From contig NZ_MUXF01000004.1 in the NCBI RefSeq assembly GCF_003063295.1, positions 1 to 64,000 of the forward strand: a stretch of DNA of 64,000 nt. Reading direction: 5' to 3'. The translations under genes were made by a program, and so were the position numbers. Each line of letters opens with the position of its first letter. Position 1 is the stretch's first letter. The notes beneath the pieces are model-generated. The model made no database searches and was not told where the DNA came from. It saw only the letters and a program-made list of their open reading frames with translations. The DNA comes from Arcobacter lacus. GTDB lineage: Bacteria > Campylobacterota > Campylobacteria > Campylobacterales > Arcobacteraceae. This document shows, piece after piece, positions 17,214-27,877 of the stretch.

Positions 17214-17855
17214 CTATTCATCTAACTTATAAACTCTATTTAATAGTTTTTCCCATTTATTTTCTTTTCCCCAATCAATATCTGCTTTTTGAAGAAACTT
17301 TTCTCTTGTTAAAGTATAAGAATCAATTTCATTAAAAGCAACTTTTGGTGTCAAATCTGTTCTTTTTGAAAATGGTAAAATTTTAAAACTAAGATTATCT
17401 AATACAAGTGGTGATTTATTTTTATCTTCTACATAGAGTAATACTAAGTGAAAACCTGGACTTCCTTTTACACTAACAATAGCAGGATACAAATTCTCTT
17501 TTTTTACCCCTAATTCTAAAAGAGTAAAATATTTTGCTATTACATAATCTTCACAATCACCATGACCTTTTATAAAAAACTCTTTGGGTGTCATCCAATA
17601 ATCATCAATTCCCATTGAAGCATTATCAAATTCAGCAAGACTTCCATTTATAAAAAGATTTATTTGAGTTAATTTTTTATTTATATCAAGATTTTTAGCT
17701 TTATTTTTTACTTCTTCATATTTTGCTAATCTCTTTAATATAAAAGATTTTTGAGTTGATTTTTCTATTAAGTTTTTATCTTTTTGGTTTAATTTAAACT
17801 CATAAGAAAAAGCATTTACTGATAAAAATATAATTATTAAGGCTAACTGTTTCAT
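17214..17855 (-). CDS. lapG: LapG-type periplasmic transglutaminase-like cysteine protease (BTLCP)
   Basis: 213 aa with a signal peptide (about 1-17). The BTLCP triad is clear: Cys101 in GHGDCEDY, His136 in SPGFHLVLL and Asp153 in PLVLDNL. The spacing (35 and 17) is close to that of Pseudomonas LapG. The acidic residues around the Cys fit the calcium site of the family. LapG cuts LapA-type adhesins after TAA in the N-terminal retention module, releasing the cell from the biofilm when c-di-GMP is low. A matching adhesin with TAAG lies at 1-1034. A LapD receptor is not present in the window. The symbol is by homology. Confidence 0.82.
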   Translation of the reverse strand: MKQLALIIIFLSVNAFSYEFKLNQKDKNLIEKSTQKSFILKRLAKYEEVKNKAKNLDINKKLTQINLFINGSLAEFDNASMGIDDYWMTPKEFFIKGHGDCEDYVIAKYFTLLELGVKKENLYPAIVSVKGSPGFHLVLLYVEDKNKSPLVLDNLSFKILPFSKRTDLTPKVAFNEIDSYTLTREKFLQKADIDWGKENKWEKLLNRVYKLDE

Positions 17856-17877
17856 AACTCATAATATCACAAATTTA

Positions 17878-18771
17878 TTAATTTTGCATTTTAAATGCTA
17901 AATTTAAAGCAGGAAATAACGCTTCAATATGTGTAGAGTTTTGAATATTAAAAGTTTTTATTTGCAAATTATCTTGAAAATTTAAATCAAATACAAATTG
18001 TTCGATATCAGAATTTTGTTGAACCAAAGATGTATTAAATCGTCTATCTTTATTTTCTATTTCACCTACACTTAACCATAATGTCGTAGGAGAATAAAAT
18101 TTAGGTTGTAATAATTTTATTTGTTTTAGTATATAAAAATCATTCCACCAAATTGATGGACTTGCTGCCATATAAAACTGGAAAGATTCAGGATGATTTA
18201 AAAAAGTATATAAAGTAAATAATCCTCCATAAGAGTGACCAAATAAAGTTTGTTGTTTTAAATCAATTTTGTATTTATCTGTAATAATTGGTTTTAATTC
18301 TTTTTCAATAAATTGATAAAATTGTTCTGCTCCACCTTGTGTATATGAGGAACTACCTCGATTATTTATCTGATGAAGTTCACCTTTATAAGGTGGTGTA
18401 TAATCAAAACTTCTTGCTTTTATATCAAAAAGTGATTCTGTTGCATAACCAATAGCGACAATTAAAGGAGGAACTTTATTTGTTCGTGAAAATGCTTCAT
18501 CCATTGCTTGTGCCATAATAGAAGCATATGGAAAAGTTGCATTCCCATCTAATAAATAAATTACAGAATAACCAGTTTCAGGAGGTGGTGTTTTAGGTTG
18601 ATATACTTGAATTAAATATTGTTGTTGATTAGATTCAGAAGAGAAAAAGAATTGTTGATTTTTTTCACCACCGACAAGTGAAATACCTTTTTGAATGGAA
18701 ATTTCAGATTGCGCACATAAAGAAATTTTTAAAAAAATCATATAAATGAACATTTGTACTAAAATTCTCAT
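17878..18771 (-). CDS. Secreted alpha/beta hydrolase, ferri-siderophore esterase-like
   Basis: 297 aa with a signal peptide (about 1-20). It shows the esterase D/Fes-IroE fold: VIYLLDGNATFPYAS (about 70-84), nucleophile Ser180 in FGHSYGGLFTLY, ASPSIWWND, and the catalytic His in the C-terminal STHIEALFP. This architecture is typical of periplasmic hydrolases of enterobactin/salmochelin or acyl-CoA-like esters (IroE, BesA). No siderophore uptake genes are nearby, so the substrate is uncertain. It lies 23 bases from lapG and 19 bases from truA, same strand. Confidence 0.78.
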   Translation of the reverse strand: MRILVQMFIYMIFLKISLCAQSEISIQKGISLVGGEKNQQFFFSSESNQQQYLIQVYQPKTPPPETGYSVIYLLDGNATFPYASIMAQAMDEAFSRTNKVPPLIVAIGYATESLFDIKARSFDYTPPYKGELHQINNRGSSSYTQGGAEQFYQFIEKELKPIITDKYKIDLKQQTLFGHSYGGLFTLYTFLNHPESFQFYMAASPSIWWNDFYILKQIKLLQPKFYSPTTLWLSVGEIENKDRRFNTSLVQQNSDIEQFVFDLNFQDNLQIKTFNIQNSTHIEALFPALNLAFKMQN

Positions 18772-18789
18772 TTTTTATTTATCTCCAAT

Positions 18790-19512
18790 TTAGTATTTAA
18801 TTTTTGCAAGATATAAACCATTTGGTTTTATAGGAGTTTTAAAAATACTTTTTTCACAATTTAGTTGTTTTTTTAAATCTTCAATAGTCAATTTTTTATC
18901 ATTTATTGCAAGTAAAAATCCAACCATAAGCCTAATTTGACTTCGTAAATATGAATTTGCAGTAAACTTAAAAACATAAATATCTTTATATTTATAAAAT
19001 TTTGTATCAAAAATTTCTCTATTTGTATTCTCTTTATCACTACCTGTTTTATGAAAATATTTAAAATCATGAACTCCAATAAACTCTCTTATAGCCTCTT
19101 TTAAAAGTTTTTCATCTACACTTTTTACATAAGTTATAAATTTATCATTAAAAGGTGTTGTCTCTTTTGTAGTAATTAAATATCTATAAACTCTTTTTTT
19201 TGCACTAAATCTTGAATGAAAACTTTCATCTACTTTTGATATTTTTTTTATTTTTATAGAAGTTGGAAGATTTTTATTTAAAATCTCTTTTAATTTAAAA
19301 AAATCTTCCCAATATGAAGGGATTTGACAATTAAAAACTTGTCCAGATGAGTGAACTTCTTTATCCGTTCTTCCACTTAAAACTATTTGAGTTTTAATAT
19401 TTATGTTTTCAAAAGCTTTTAAAAGTTCATTTTCAACTGTTTTTCCATTTGGTTGTTTTTGACTTCCTTGAAATAAACTTCCATCATAAGCAACAACAAA
19501 CTTTAAATTCAT
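18790..19512 (-). CDS. truA: tRNA pseudouridine(38-40) synthase
   Basis: 240 aa. The TruA signature LSGRTDKEVHSSGQVFNC is present with catalytic Asp50, as well as the conserved FHSRFSAKKRVYRYLI and the C-terminal SYLRSQIRLMVGFL. It modifies uridines 38-40 in the tRNA anticodon stem. It lies 6 bases downstream of the LptF/G permease gene, the arrangement common in this phylum. Confidence 0.95.
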   Translation of the reverse strand: MNLKFVVAYDGSLFQGSQKQPNGKTVENELLKAFENINIKTQIVLSGRTDKEVHSSGQVFNCQIPSYWEDFFKLKEILNKNLPTSIKIKKISKVDESFHSRFSAKKRVYRYLITTKETTPFNDKFITYVKSVDEKLLKEAIREFIGVHDFKYFHKTGSDKENTNREIFDTKFYKYKDIYVFKFTANSYLRSQIRLMVGFLLAINDKKLTIEDLKKQLNCEKSIFKTPIKPNGLYLAKIKY

Positions 19513-19518
19513 AGAGTT

Positions 19519-20535
19519 TTAGTACTCTTTTTTTATAGTTTTTGAATATAAAAAGTATGTTCCAGCAAGCCAAAGAACAGGAACAATATAAAGTGTATGT
19601 AAAAGAATTTTATCTCCTATTGATTTGATTAGAACATAATACAATACTATTGAAATCAATGAATACATAATTGCCCTATTTTTTTCATATCTAGGGTTAA
19701 AATATCCAAAAGTAATTACTAAAAATAAAGATATCAAAGGGAAAAAAGAAGTTAAAATAAAAAATGTTAATTCATCTAAATCAACTTTGTTTTTTATATT
19801 ATTTTTCCAATAATCATAAGTCGTTGTAAAAATTGTTGTTTTACCCGTTGAGATAGAATCATTTATATACATTGCTTCATAATCAATTTGATTAAAGTTT
19901 TCTTTATCAATCAAAAATGCTTTTCCTTCATCCAATCTAATACTTAAAATACCTTTGTCATTCTCTAAAATAGCATTTTTACTAATTACAAATTGATCTT
20001 TATCATTTTCAACTTTTAAAAGTTTTACATTTTCATATAGATTATCTTTTTTGTCATTTATAAAAATTAACCAATCACCAAATTTTTGACCAAATTCACC
20101 AGATTTTATATTGAAGTTCGCCTCATTTTTTTTAATATTCACAAATTGTTTTCTTTCAAAATCTGCTTTTGGAGTAAGTCCAACAGAAACTATTAAAAGT
20201 AAAAGTGTCAAAAGAGAAGCCAAAGGTAAAAAAATTTTTAAAATTTTAATAGGATCTAATCCAAATGAAGTAATAACTGTAAGTTCATATTCACTTGAAA
20301 GTTTTGATAAAGTTATAACCATAGATATAAAAAAAGATATTGGCATTGTGTAAAAAATAATATCAGGAATTGTATAACTAAAGATTCTAAATAATTCAAA
20401 AAAGTTTACAGTTATAATTGCTGTTAAAGCTGAAATCTTAACCAAAAAAATTACAGAAGTAATAAAAAATAATCCAAAAAATATAGGAAAAAAAGTGGTT
20501 GCTAATTGAGAATATAAATAATTTCGTAATTTCAA
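19519..20535 (-). CDS. LptF/LptG family LPS export permease
   Basis: 338 aa. Three N-terminal membrane segments, a periplasmic beta-jellyroll region (about 115-235) and three C-terminal segments fit the YjgP/YjgQ family. The coupling-helix region SSEYELTVITSFGLDPIKIL (about 76-95) is characteristic. It moves LPS from the inner membrane to the Lpt bridge together with LptB and its partner permease, neither of which is in the window. It cannot be assigned to F or G from sequence alone. It overlaps the prepilin peptidase by 4 bases. Confidence 0.88.
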   Translation of the reverse strand: MKLRNYLYSQLATTFFPIFFGLFFITSVIFLVKISALTAIITVNFFELFRIFSYTIPDIIFYTMPISFFISMVITLSKLSSEYELTVITSFGLDPIKILKIFLPLASLLTLLLLIVSVGLTPKADFERKQFVNIKKNEANFNIKSGEFGQKFGDWLIFINDKKDNLYENVKLLKVENDKDQFVISKNAILENDKGILSIRLDEGKAFLIDKENFNQIDYEAMYINDSISTGKTTIFTTTYDYWKNNIKNKVDLDELTFFILTSFFPLISLFLVITFGYFNPRYEKNRAIMYSLISIVLYYVLIKSIGDKILLHTLYIVPVLWLAGTYFLYSKTIKKEY

Positions 20536-21128
20536 TAAAAAGCCTTTATATAGTGTTCTAAACCAAAAAAATATTCAATGAAAAATCCTAAAACTAATGA
20601 TGGAATAAAGGGGATTTGAATATCTTTTTTTACAATATTTATGCTAATTGTATGTAAGATAGCAATAATTGCAGACAATAATATAGCATAAACTAACGAA
20701 TTTAATCCTAAAACAACAGCCATACTTGCAATTATAGGAATATCTCCTTCTCCTAAAGCCACTTGATTTTTTAAAGTTTCATCTTTTAAAATTTTTGATT
20801 TTACATTCTGAATGTAAAAAGTTACAATAAAATTCAATAAAAATATAGCTCCACTTGAAATAAAGGCATTTAAAAAACTATCTTCTAAAGAAAAATCTGT
20901 AATAAAAAATGATAAAACAAGTACAGCTAAAAGTAGATAATCAGGAACTGCTTTATACTTTAAATCAATAAAAGATAAAAAAACTAATAAATATGAAAAA
21001 ACACAAAAAGATAAAAAAGATAATGTAAAACCTAATTTAGAAAATAGAAATAAACTTAAAATAGTACAAATTACTATTTGTAAAAATCTAAATTCCACCA
21101 AATCTTCTCTCTCTATTTTTGTAATCAT
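20532..21128 (-). CDS. Prepilin peptidase, short A24 form
   Basis: 198 aa, about six hydrophobic segments. The two catalytic aspartates of aspartic A24 peptidases are visible in SFIDLKYKAVPDYLLL (about 52-67) and LGEGDIPIIA. The N-terminal methylase domain with its Cys tetrad is missing, so it is a leader peptidase only, as in short TadV/PilD-like forms. The start at ATG 21128 overlaps uppS by 41 bases. A GTG at 21098 would shorten the overlap to about 11 bases and is an alternative. Its pilin or pseudopilin substrates are not in the window. Confidence 0.8.
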   Translation of the reverse strand: MITKIEREDLVEFRFLQIVICTILSLFLFSKLGFTLSFLSFCVFSYLLVFLSFIDLKYKAVPDYLLLAVLVLSFFITDFSLEDSFLNAFISSGAIFLLNFIVTFYIQNVKSKILKDETLKNQVALGEGDIPIIASMAVVLGLNSLVYAILLSAIIAILHTISINIVKKDIQIPFIPSLVLGFFIEYFFGLEHYIKAFY

Positions 21129-21792
21129 CTAAAATTTTTTCTAACTCTTCTATATTAAAATCTGGCCAATAAGTTTTTGTAAAAAACATCTCTGCATAAG
21201 CATTTTGCCATAATAGATAATTAGAAAGTCTAACTTCTCCACTAGTTCGTATTAGCAAATCAACTGGACTCATACCTGCTGTATCAAGGCAAGATTCTAA
21301 ATTTTCTTCTGTTATTTCAAGGTTTTGTTCATTTAATTTTTTTATTGCACGAATTATTTCATCTTTTGAGCCATAATTTAAAGCTAAAACTTGAGTAAGT
21401 CCTGTACAACTTGAAGTCATATTTTCAGTGTTTTTTATAGTGTTTTGTAGAGATTTTGAGAATTTACTAAGATCTCCGATTGCCTTAAACCTAATATTAT
21501 TTTCTAAAAAAACCTCTAACTCATTTTTTAGATGTTTTTCTAAAAGTCTCATCAAATATTCAACTTCAAGTTTTGGTCTTGCCCAATTTTCAGTTGAAAA
21601 AGCATATAAAGTAAGATATTTTATTCCAATTTTTGCACAAAATTTTGTAATTTCTCTTACAACTTTTGCACCTTCTTCATGTCCAGCAGTTCTTTTTAAT
21701 CCTCTTTGTTTCGCCCATCTTCCATTTCCATCCATAATGATGGCAATATGAGAAGGAAAGCTTTTATCATCGTTCATATTATTTAAACTCAT
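21088..21792 (-). CDS. uppS: Undecaprenyl diphosphate synthase (cis-prenyltransferase)
   Basis: 234 aa. Cis-prenyltransferase landmarks: HIAIIMDGNGRWAKQRG with Asp21, the GHEEGAKVV block, LYAFSTENWARP and the C-terminal DLLIRTSGEVRLSNYLLWQ...E. It makes the C55 lipid carrier for peptidoglycan and O-antigen. It overlaps coaBC by 14 bases upstream and the prepilin peptidase by 41 bases downstream. Confidence 0.95.
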   Translation of the reverse strand: MSLNNMNDDKSFPSHIAIIMDGNGRWAKQRGLKRTAGHEEGAKVVREITKFCAKIGIKYLTLYAFSTENWARPKLEVEYLMRLLEKHLKNELEVFLENNIRFKAIGDLSKFSKSLQNTIKNTENMTSSCTGLTQVLALNYGSKDEIIRAIKKLNEQNLEITEENLESCLDTAGMSPVDLLIRTSGEVRLSNYLLWQNAYAEMFFTKTYWPDFNIEELEKILDDYKNRERRFGGI

Positions 21793-23002
21793 CTTGTAAT
21801 TTTTCTAAAATTTCTAAAGATATGTCTAATTTTGAACCTTTAAATGTAGAACTTTTATGCTTATTTTTTAAAATAAGTTCAATACTATTATTTTCACTTC
21901 CAAAACTATTTTCTTCGTTTAAAATATTTAAACAAACTGCATCAAGATTCTTTTTTTCTAGCATTTTTGTTGCATTCTCAACTGCACTTAATTCATCCAT
22001 TTCTGCTTTAAATCCAATAGAAATTATTTCACTTTTATCTAAAGAATTTAAAATATCAATATTTTGTTTTAACTCTAAATTCCAATGGATTCCTATTAAA
22101 TCTTTTTTTAACTTTCCTTCTTGAGGATATGATGGTAAATAATCACTAATAGCAGCCACCATAAATAAAAAACTCTGTTTTTTACTCTCTTTTTTTGCAA
22201 TTTCTAATGAACTTACTAAAGATTCGTACATTTCAAATGAACTTTGCACTTTTATTAAATGAATATCTTTTGGTAAATTTTCGTAACCACGAGAACTTAC
22301 TAAACAAACATCTGCACCTTTATAATATAGAGATTTTGCTAAGTTTGATGCCATTTTTCCAGATGAAAAGTTCGAAATATATCTTACATCATCTATCTTT
22401 TCTATTGTCCCACCGCCACTTAAAACAACTTTTCTATTTATCCAATACTCATCTTTTAAAAGTTCTTTACAAGTAGCATCAAAAATATCAGTTGGTTCTG
22501 CCATTGCTCCATCACCAGTATCTTTACAAACCAGTTCTTTTATTTGAGAAGAGACTACTTTATATTCAAGATGTTTTAATTTATCAAGACTCTGTTTTGT
22601 AATAGGATTATTTATCATATTTGTATTAGCTGCTGGCGCAATTAATTTAGTTTTTGTATAAGCTAAAGCCGTTTGAAGTAATAAATTATCAGCCAAACCG
22701 CAAGCTAATTTATTTATAGTATTAGCACTAGTTGGAGCAATCACAAAAATATCAGACCATTTTCCGATATCTATATGATTATAATCTTGACTTTTATCCC
22801 AGTTTTCACTACTTTCATCTAAAACTCTGTTTTGTGAAATAGCTTCAAATGTAATTGGATTTATAAACTTTTTTGCACCCTCAGTCATAATAACTCGCAC
22901 AATTGCACCAGCTTTTACATAAAGTCTAATCAAATCCAAAGCTTTATAAATAGCAATTGAGCCAGTAACTCCAACTAATATTTTTTTATTTTTTAAAAGC
23001 AT
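21779..23002 (-). CDS. coaBC: Bifunctional phosphopantothenoylcysteine decarboxylase / phosphopantothenate--cysteine ligase
   Basis: 407 aa. The N-terminal flavoprotein CoaC part starts KKILVGVTGSIAIYKALDL. It has the PAANTNM motif (about 123-129) and the substrate-lid Cys in a later loop. The CoaB part begins around 185 with the VVLSGGGTIEKIDDVRYISN nucleotide-binding region. It performs two consecutive steps of coenzyme A synthesis. It overlaps uppS and lies 2 bases after glmU. Confidence 0.94.
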   Translation of the reverse strand: MLLKNKKILVGVTGSIAIYKALDLIRLYVKAGAIVRVIMTEGAKKFINPITFEAISQNRVLDESSENWDKSQDYNHIDIGKWSDIFVIAPTSANTINKLACGLADNLLLQTALAYTKTKLIAPAANTNMINNPITKQSLDKLKHLEYKVVSSQIKELVCKDTGDGAMAEPTDIFDATCKELLKDEYWINRKVVLSGGGTIEKIDDVRYISNFSSGKMASNLAKSLYYKGADVCLVSSRGYENLPKDIHLIKVQSSFEMYESLVSSLEIAKKESKKQSFLFMVAAISDYLPSYPQEGKLKKDLIGIHWNLELKQNIDILNSLDKSEIISIGFKAEMDELSAVENATKMLEKKNLDAVCLNILNEENSFGSENNSIELILKNKHKSSTFKGSKLDISLEILEKLQDEFK

Positions 23003-23004
23003 TT

Positions 23005-24303
23005 TTATTTCTTTTTACTTGAAAAATGTTTGTAAAAGAAACCATCAATAATTTTTGCTTTTGCTCGCGTAAGATACAATTCACCTTTTTTGACATCACC
23101 AGTTACAGTTGAACCAGCTCCTATTAATACATCATCTTCAATATTTACAGGTGCAACAAATTGTGTATCACTTCCTACAAAAACATTTTTTCCTATAATT
23201 GTTTGATGTTTATTAACTCCATCATAGTTACAAGTAATTGTTCCACAACCTATATTTGTTCCTTCATCTATTGAACAATCTCCAAGATATGATAAATGCC
23301 CTGCTTTTACACCAGTTAAAATAGCTTTTTTTGTTTCTACAAAGTTTCCAATATGAGTATTTGTTAACTCACTTCCTGGTCTTACTCGTCCCATTGGTCC
23401 AACATCACTATCTTTAATCATTGAATCTTCAACAACAGAGTTTGTTTTAATATGAGAATTTATAATTTTTGCATTTCCAAGTAAACTTACACCATTTTCA
23501 ATGATACTTTCACCCTCAATTTCTACCCCCTCTTCTATATAGATAGTATCAGGTAACCTCATAATAACGCCAGCTTTCATAAACTCTTTTTTTATTCTAT
23601 TTTGGTGAATTACTTCAGCATCAGCAAGTTCTACTTTTGAATTAACACCTTTAAAATTCTCTTCATTTACAACTAAAGGTTTTAAAACTTTTCCTTGACT
23701 AATTGCCATTTCAACTAAATCAGTGATGTAGTACTCTTTTTGAGCATTGTTATTATCTAATTTTGGTAAGTTTTCAAGTAAAAATTTTGTTTCAAACTGA
23801 TAAATTCCAGCATTTGCAGTTGTGATTTTCAGTTCATCTTCTGAAGCATCTTTTTGTTCAACTATTTTTTTAACATTTCCATTTTCAATTATTACTCTTC
23901 CATAACCATCAGCACTTTCTAGCTCTAAAACTGACATAACGATTGTCGCATTTATTTCAAATTTTTCCAACTCACTTGCTTGAATTAAAGGCATATCGCC
24001 ATTTAAAACCAAAACTTTTTCATATTTTGGAGTGATTCCCATAACAGCCCCACCAGTTCCTGGATAGTTTTTATGGTCTTGAATTACAAAATTAATATTT
24101 GAAAAATATTTTTCAATTTCTGCTTTTACTTTTTCGAACTGATGATATAAAACAACTGTTATATCATCACTTAATTTTAAAGCCTCTTTTATAGAGTAAT
24201 AAAGCATAGGTTTACCAGAAATCTTATGTAATACTTTTGGAGTATCAGATTTCATTCTAGTACCTGCTCCTGCTGCTAAAATAATAATTGACTTTTTACC
24301 CAT
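23005..24303 (-). CDS. glmU: Bifunctional UDP-GlcNAc pyrophosphorylase / GlcN-1-P acetyltransferase
   Basis: 432 aa. The uridyltransferase domain opens [20 protein letters not shown] and has VLNGDMPLI. The C-terminal left-handed beta helix of hexapeptide repeats has [30 protein letters not shown] and [12 protein letters not shown]. It supplies UDP-GlcNAc for cell wall and LPS. It is slightly shorter than the E. coli enzyme but carries both active sites. It lies 2 bases from the ankyrin gene and coaBC. Confidence 0.95.
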   Translation of the reverse strand: MGKKSIIILAAGAGTRMKSDTPKVLHKISGKPMLYYSIKEALKLSDDITVVLYHQFEKVKAEIEKYFSNINFVIQDHKNYPGTGGAVMGITPKYEKVLVLNGDMPLIQASELEKFEINATIVMSVLELESADGYGRVIIENGNVKKIVEQKDASEDELKITTANAGIYQFETKFLLENLPKLDNNNAQKEYYITDLVEMAISQGKVLKPLVVNEENFKGVNSKVELADAEVIHQNRIKKEFMKAGVIMRLPDTIYIEEGVEIEGESIIENGVSLLGNAKIINSHIKTNSVVEDSMIKDSDVGPMGRVRPGSELTNTHIGNFVETKKAILTGVKAGHLSYLGDCSIDEGTNIGCGTITCNYDGVNKHQTIIGKNVFVGSDTQFVAPVNIEDDVLIGAGSTVTGDVKKGELYLTRAKAKIIDGFFYKHFSSKKK

Positions 24304-24305
24304 TT

Positions 24306-26243
24306 TTAACCTTTTACTGCTTCACTTAGCTCTTTTTTTAAATTTTGAATTACTTCTATTAGAGCATTTTTCATTTTATAATCACTTATTTCACTTGTTA
24401 ATAACTTATCTAAATTTTTCTCTTTGCTTTTGAAAAATTCTGCAACTTTTTTATTTTTTGGATTTTTGTTATACATCAAAACTCCAGAATTTACCAACGT
24501 CACAACCAATTTTATATGTCCTAAAATTGTTGCATAATTTAATATATTAAAACCACTATTATCTGGTTGGTTCATATCAGCACCTGAAGCGATCAACCAT
24601 CTTGCAATTTGATAGTTTCCTTTCCATTGTGTGTGGTGAAGTGCTGTTCTTCCATAACTATCTTTTAAAGATAGATTTGCTTTTTTTGTCAAAAGTTTTT
24701 CAACTACCAATAAATCATCTGCAATTACAGCATTATGAATTACTGTTCTTCCATTGTTATCTTGAACATCAACATCTACTCTATATCTTAAAAAATTTAC
24801 CAATCTTTTGATAAAGTAAGCTTTGTCTAATTTTTCAGTAATTTGTAAACCTTCTTCAACCATACACATTAAAGCAGTTTTATTTTCTTTATCTGTAAGA
24901 TTCAAATTTATACCGTGATTTACAATAGTTTCCAAAGTTTCATAATCATTATACATAACCAAATCAAATAAAACATTTTTCCCATCTAATCTTTTTGCTT
25001 CTAAATTTGGCTTATATGATAAAACTTTTTTTAGTAAAATATCATATCTCTCTTTTTCATTTACATATGGGGCTAATGCTGGATTTGATTTTTTAAATCC
25101 TCTTGTAATAGCAATCAATTCTACAACATTGTCAACAACAGTTTTTTCATCTAAATCTCTTGCATCAATATTTGCACCTTTTGCAACCAATAAATCCATC
25201 ATTTTATAGTTTGAATAACCTTTTAACGCTTCAATATGAAATAAATTTCTATTGTATTCATCAACTATATTTAAATCAGCTCCACAATCTATTAAAAATT
25301 CTACATTTGCAAGATTTTTATTTTCTATCTCTTTTTGTAGAGTTGTTTTTCCCTCGGAATCAACAGTATCAACTTTTAGTCCATTTTTTATAAATAAAAG
25401 AGCAAGTGCTAAATAATCATTTTTTGGATTGATTAATTCATATCTTTTATCTTCAAATTTCAATTCATTTTTTTGTATATCTACGATATTTAAAAGTTCA
25501 TCAATTATATTTTTATAATTTTTATCTACTATGTTTATATCAATACGTTTTTCAATTAATTTTTCAATAATTGATATGTTTTTTGCACCTTTTAATATTG
25601 CATAAAAAAGTACATTTTGTCCATTTTTATCTACTATATTTACATCAATATTTTTTGATAAAAGATTTAATGCAATATTTATATCTTCTTTTAAAACTGC
25701 TTTAAAAAGTATTGTTTGCCCATTTTCATCTAGAATATTAAAGTCTTCAATATTTTCTAAAACATCATTGATAATATCAATATTTTCACTTTCAATTGCA
25801 TCAAATAAAACTGTTTTACCTGCATTATCTTTTGTATTAAAATCTGGTTCATACTTTGTTAGTAACTGGAATATTTTATATCCACCTAAAAGCACAGATT
25901 CTTGTAAAATAGTTCTTCCTTGACTATTTTTTCTATTTATATCAAAACCATTTTCAAGTAAAAATCTAACTGTCATAGAATCAGCTTTTTCTACTGCTTC
26001 ACTTAAAACTGTTTTTCCATCTTTATCTTCAATATTTGCTTCAATACCATTTTTTAATAATATTTTTATAGATTCAAATCTTTTTTTAGTTATTAATGAA
26101 AAAAGAATATTTCGACCTTTTTCATCCTTTTTATTTATATCTATGCCTTTATCGATATATCTTTGGATTTTTTTAAGGTCTATTTTGTCAGAAAAAAGCT
26201 CATTGTAAAAATCTTCTTCATCAACTTTGAAAAATTTAAACAC
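24306..26243 (-). CDS. Large ankyrin-repeat protein
   Basis: 645 aa, no signal peptide and no other recognised domain. Roughly fifteen ankyrin units run through most of the length. Typical cores are [35 protein letters not shown] and [20 protein letters not shown]. The last part (about 590-645) is a helical, lysine-rich tail. Ankyrin stacks are protein-binding scaffolds; the partner is unknown. Unlike effector ankyrins it lacks an export signal and sits in a housekeeping operon just upstream of glmU. It starts at ATG 26243, 41 bases after the SUV3-like helicase gene. Confidence 0.85.
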   Translation of the reverse strand: MFKFFKVDEEDFYNELFSDKIDLKKIQRYIDKGIDINKKDEKGRNILFSLITKKRFESIKILLKNGIEANIEDKDGKTVLSEAVEKADSMTVRFLLENGFDINRKNSQGRTILQESVLLGGYKIFQLLTKYEPDFNTKDNAGKTVLFDAIESENIDIINDVLENIEDFNILDENGQTILFKAVLKEDINIALNLLSKNIDVNIVDKNGQNVLFYAILKGAKNISIIEKLIEKRIDINIVDKNYKNIIDELLNIVDIQKNELKFEDKRYELINPKNDYLALALLFIKNGLKVDTVDSEGKTTLQKEIENKNLANVEFLIDCGADLNIVDEYNRNLFHIEALKGYSNYKMMDLLVAKGANIDARDLDEKTVVDNVVELIAITRGFKKSNPALAPYVNEKERYDILLKKVLSYKPNLEAKRLDGKNVLFDLVMYNDYETLETIVNHGINLNLTDKENKTALMCMVEEGLQITEKLDKAYFIKRLVNFLRYRVDVDVQDNNGRTVIHNAVIADDLLVVEKLLTKKANLSLKDSYGRTALHHTQWKGNYQIARWLIASGADMNQPDNSGFNILNYATILGHIKLVVTLVNSGVLMYNKNPKNKKVAEFFKSKEKNLDKLLTSEISDYKMKNALIEVIQNLKKELSEAVKG

Positions 26244-26284
26244 TATAAAGTATCCTTATAATTAATTATAAAATCTAATAAATT

Positions 26285-27877
26285 TTAAATTTTAGCTAAT
26301 TTTTTATTAAATTGTTTTTGTCTTCTCGGATTATAAGTCCTTTTTTTATCTTTCTCTTTATCATTTTTAGGGAATCTTCTTTTGTGAAAATCTTTTTCAA
26401 AACCACTCTCTTCGATTAAATTTCCTTTTAAAGATTTTTCAATAAAACTGTTAAAAGAGTTTCTCAAAATATATGCTTTATCATGGTCAGGGAAAAGTTC
26501 TGGAAGTTTATAAGAAAGCCAAAGATATAAAGAGATTTTTTTTACCTCATCTTCAACTAAAAGTAAATCTTTTTGAGTAATTGCCTTTTTAGGTAAGGTA
26601 ATTGAAGGTTTATAATGATTTACTCTTTTTTTTATCACACTTGCAATATATGAATCATATGCTTGTAAAATAATAGTTGATTTTGTAGTAATTGGAGCTT
26701 GAGCTAAAAGATATTTTTCTTCTAAACTCAAACCATTTTTATTATCAACTATTCTTGCTGCTTCTATCATAGAAGAGATATTTGCAGCTACAAAAGGTCC
26801 ATTAAAAGACATATTGTCTGCAAAAAATTTCAAAATCTTTGTCAATGAATTTGTTTTTATATGACTTGAAAGTGCTTCTAATTGATTGTTATTTATTTTT
26901 ACTTTAAAAGGCGGTTTTATTGTTTTTATTGGAGATTCAAACTCCTCTTTTATATAAGCTAAAATATCTCTTCTTGTTGCACCTAAATATCCAGCTTCAA
27001 AATGTCCAAATCGTCCTGCACGTCCTGCTATTTGAACTATTTCATTAACTGTTATTTTTCTTCTACTAACTCCATCAAATTTTGTATCTATTGTAAATAA
27101 AATTGTTTTAATTGGAAGATTTAAACCCATAGCAATTGCGTCTGTTGCTATTAAGATTTGACTCTTTTTCTCTCTAAATCTTTTTGCTTCATCACGTCTA
27201 ACTTCAGGAGATAAATTTCCATAGATAACTGAAACAACATATTTTTTTTGAAGTCTTTGTTTGAGTTTTAAAACATCACTTCTTGAAAAAGCTATCAAAG
27301 CTGTTCCATCTTCTAATTTTTCCAAAGAAGTCCATTTGTCAAGAATTTTCAACTCATTTTTTCTAGTATGTTTTATAACTTCTAAATCTTCATCTAAATA
27401 AGCAGCTATTTTTTTAACTGCATCAAGAGCATTTACACTTCCTGTCATAATGATTTTTTTTGCAGGACATCCTATAATTGCATTTACCCAAGCCCAACCT
27501 CTATCATCATCTTCAAGCATTTGAACTTCATCAATAACAGCAACATCAACATCTAAATCAAAATCTAACATTTCAATAGTTGAACAAACATGAGAAGCTT
27601 CAATATCTAAAATTTGTTCTTCTCCTGTTATTAAAGAAGCATTTATTTTTGATTCTTTTAAATCTTCATATCCTTCAAGAGCCAAAAGTCGCAAAGGTGC
27701 TAAATATAATCCACTATTTGCTTCTTTCAATTTTTGCATTGCGTTGTATGTTTTTCCACTATTTGTAGGACCTACATAAAATTCTAATTTTCTATTTATG
27801 CTTCTTGCTAAAGGATAAAGTGTTTTTAAATCGCACTTTAATAAGGTTTGTAGTTGTTCTTGCCAATTTTCTTTCAT
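26285..27877 (-). CDS. SUV3-like DExH RNA/DNA helicase
   Basis: 530 aa from ATG 27877. A TTG at 27919 in frame adds 14 residues but is less likely. Helicase motifs: FYVGPTNSGKTYNAM (motif I, about 37-51), DVAVIDEVQMLED (motif II, DEVQ), TGSVNAL (III), then IATDAIAMGLNLP (V) and QIAGRAGRFG (VI). This DEVQ-type pattern belongs to the Ski2-related SUV3 family, best known as the mitochondrial degradosome helicase. A basic C-terminal tail (about 500-530) could bind RNA. It faces trmA, with a divergent 65-base promoter region. Confidence 0.85.
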   Translation of the reverse strand: MKENWQEQLQTLLKCDLKTLYPLARSINRKLEFYVGPTNSGKTYNAMQKLKEANSGLYLAPLRLLALEGYEDLKESKINASLITGEEQILDIEASHVCSTIEMLDFDLDVDVAVIDEVQMLEDDDRGWAWVNAIIGCPAKKIIMTGSVNALDAVKKIAAYLDEDLEVIKHTRKNELKILDKWTSLEKLEDGTALIAFSRSDVLKLKQRLQKKYVVSVIYGNLSPEVRRDEAKRFREKKSQILIATDAIAMGLNLPIKTILFTIDTKFDGVSRRKITVNEIVQIAGRAGRFGHFEAGYLGATRRDILAYIKEEFESPIKTIKPPFKVKINNNQLEALSSHIKTNSLTKILKFFADNMSFNGPFVAANISSMIEAARIVDNKNGLSLEEKYLLAQAPITTKSTIILQAYDSYIASVIKKRVNHYKPSITLPKKAITQKDLLLVEDEVKKISLYLWLSYKLPELFPDHDKAYILRNSFNSFIEKSLKGNLIEESGFEKDFHKRRFPKNDKEKDKKRTYNPRRQKQFNKKLAKI

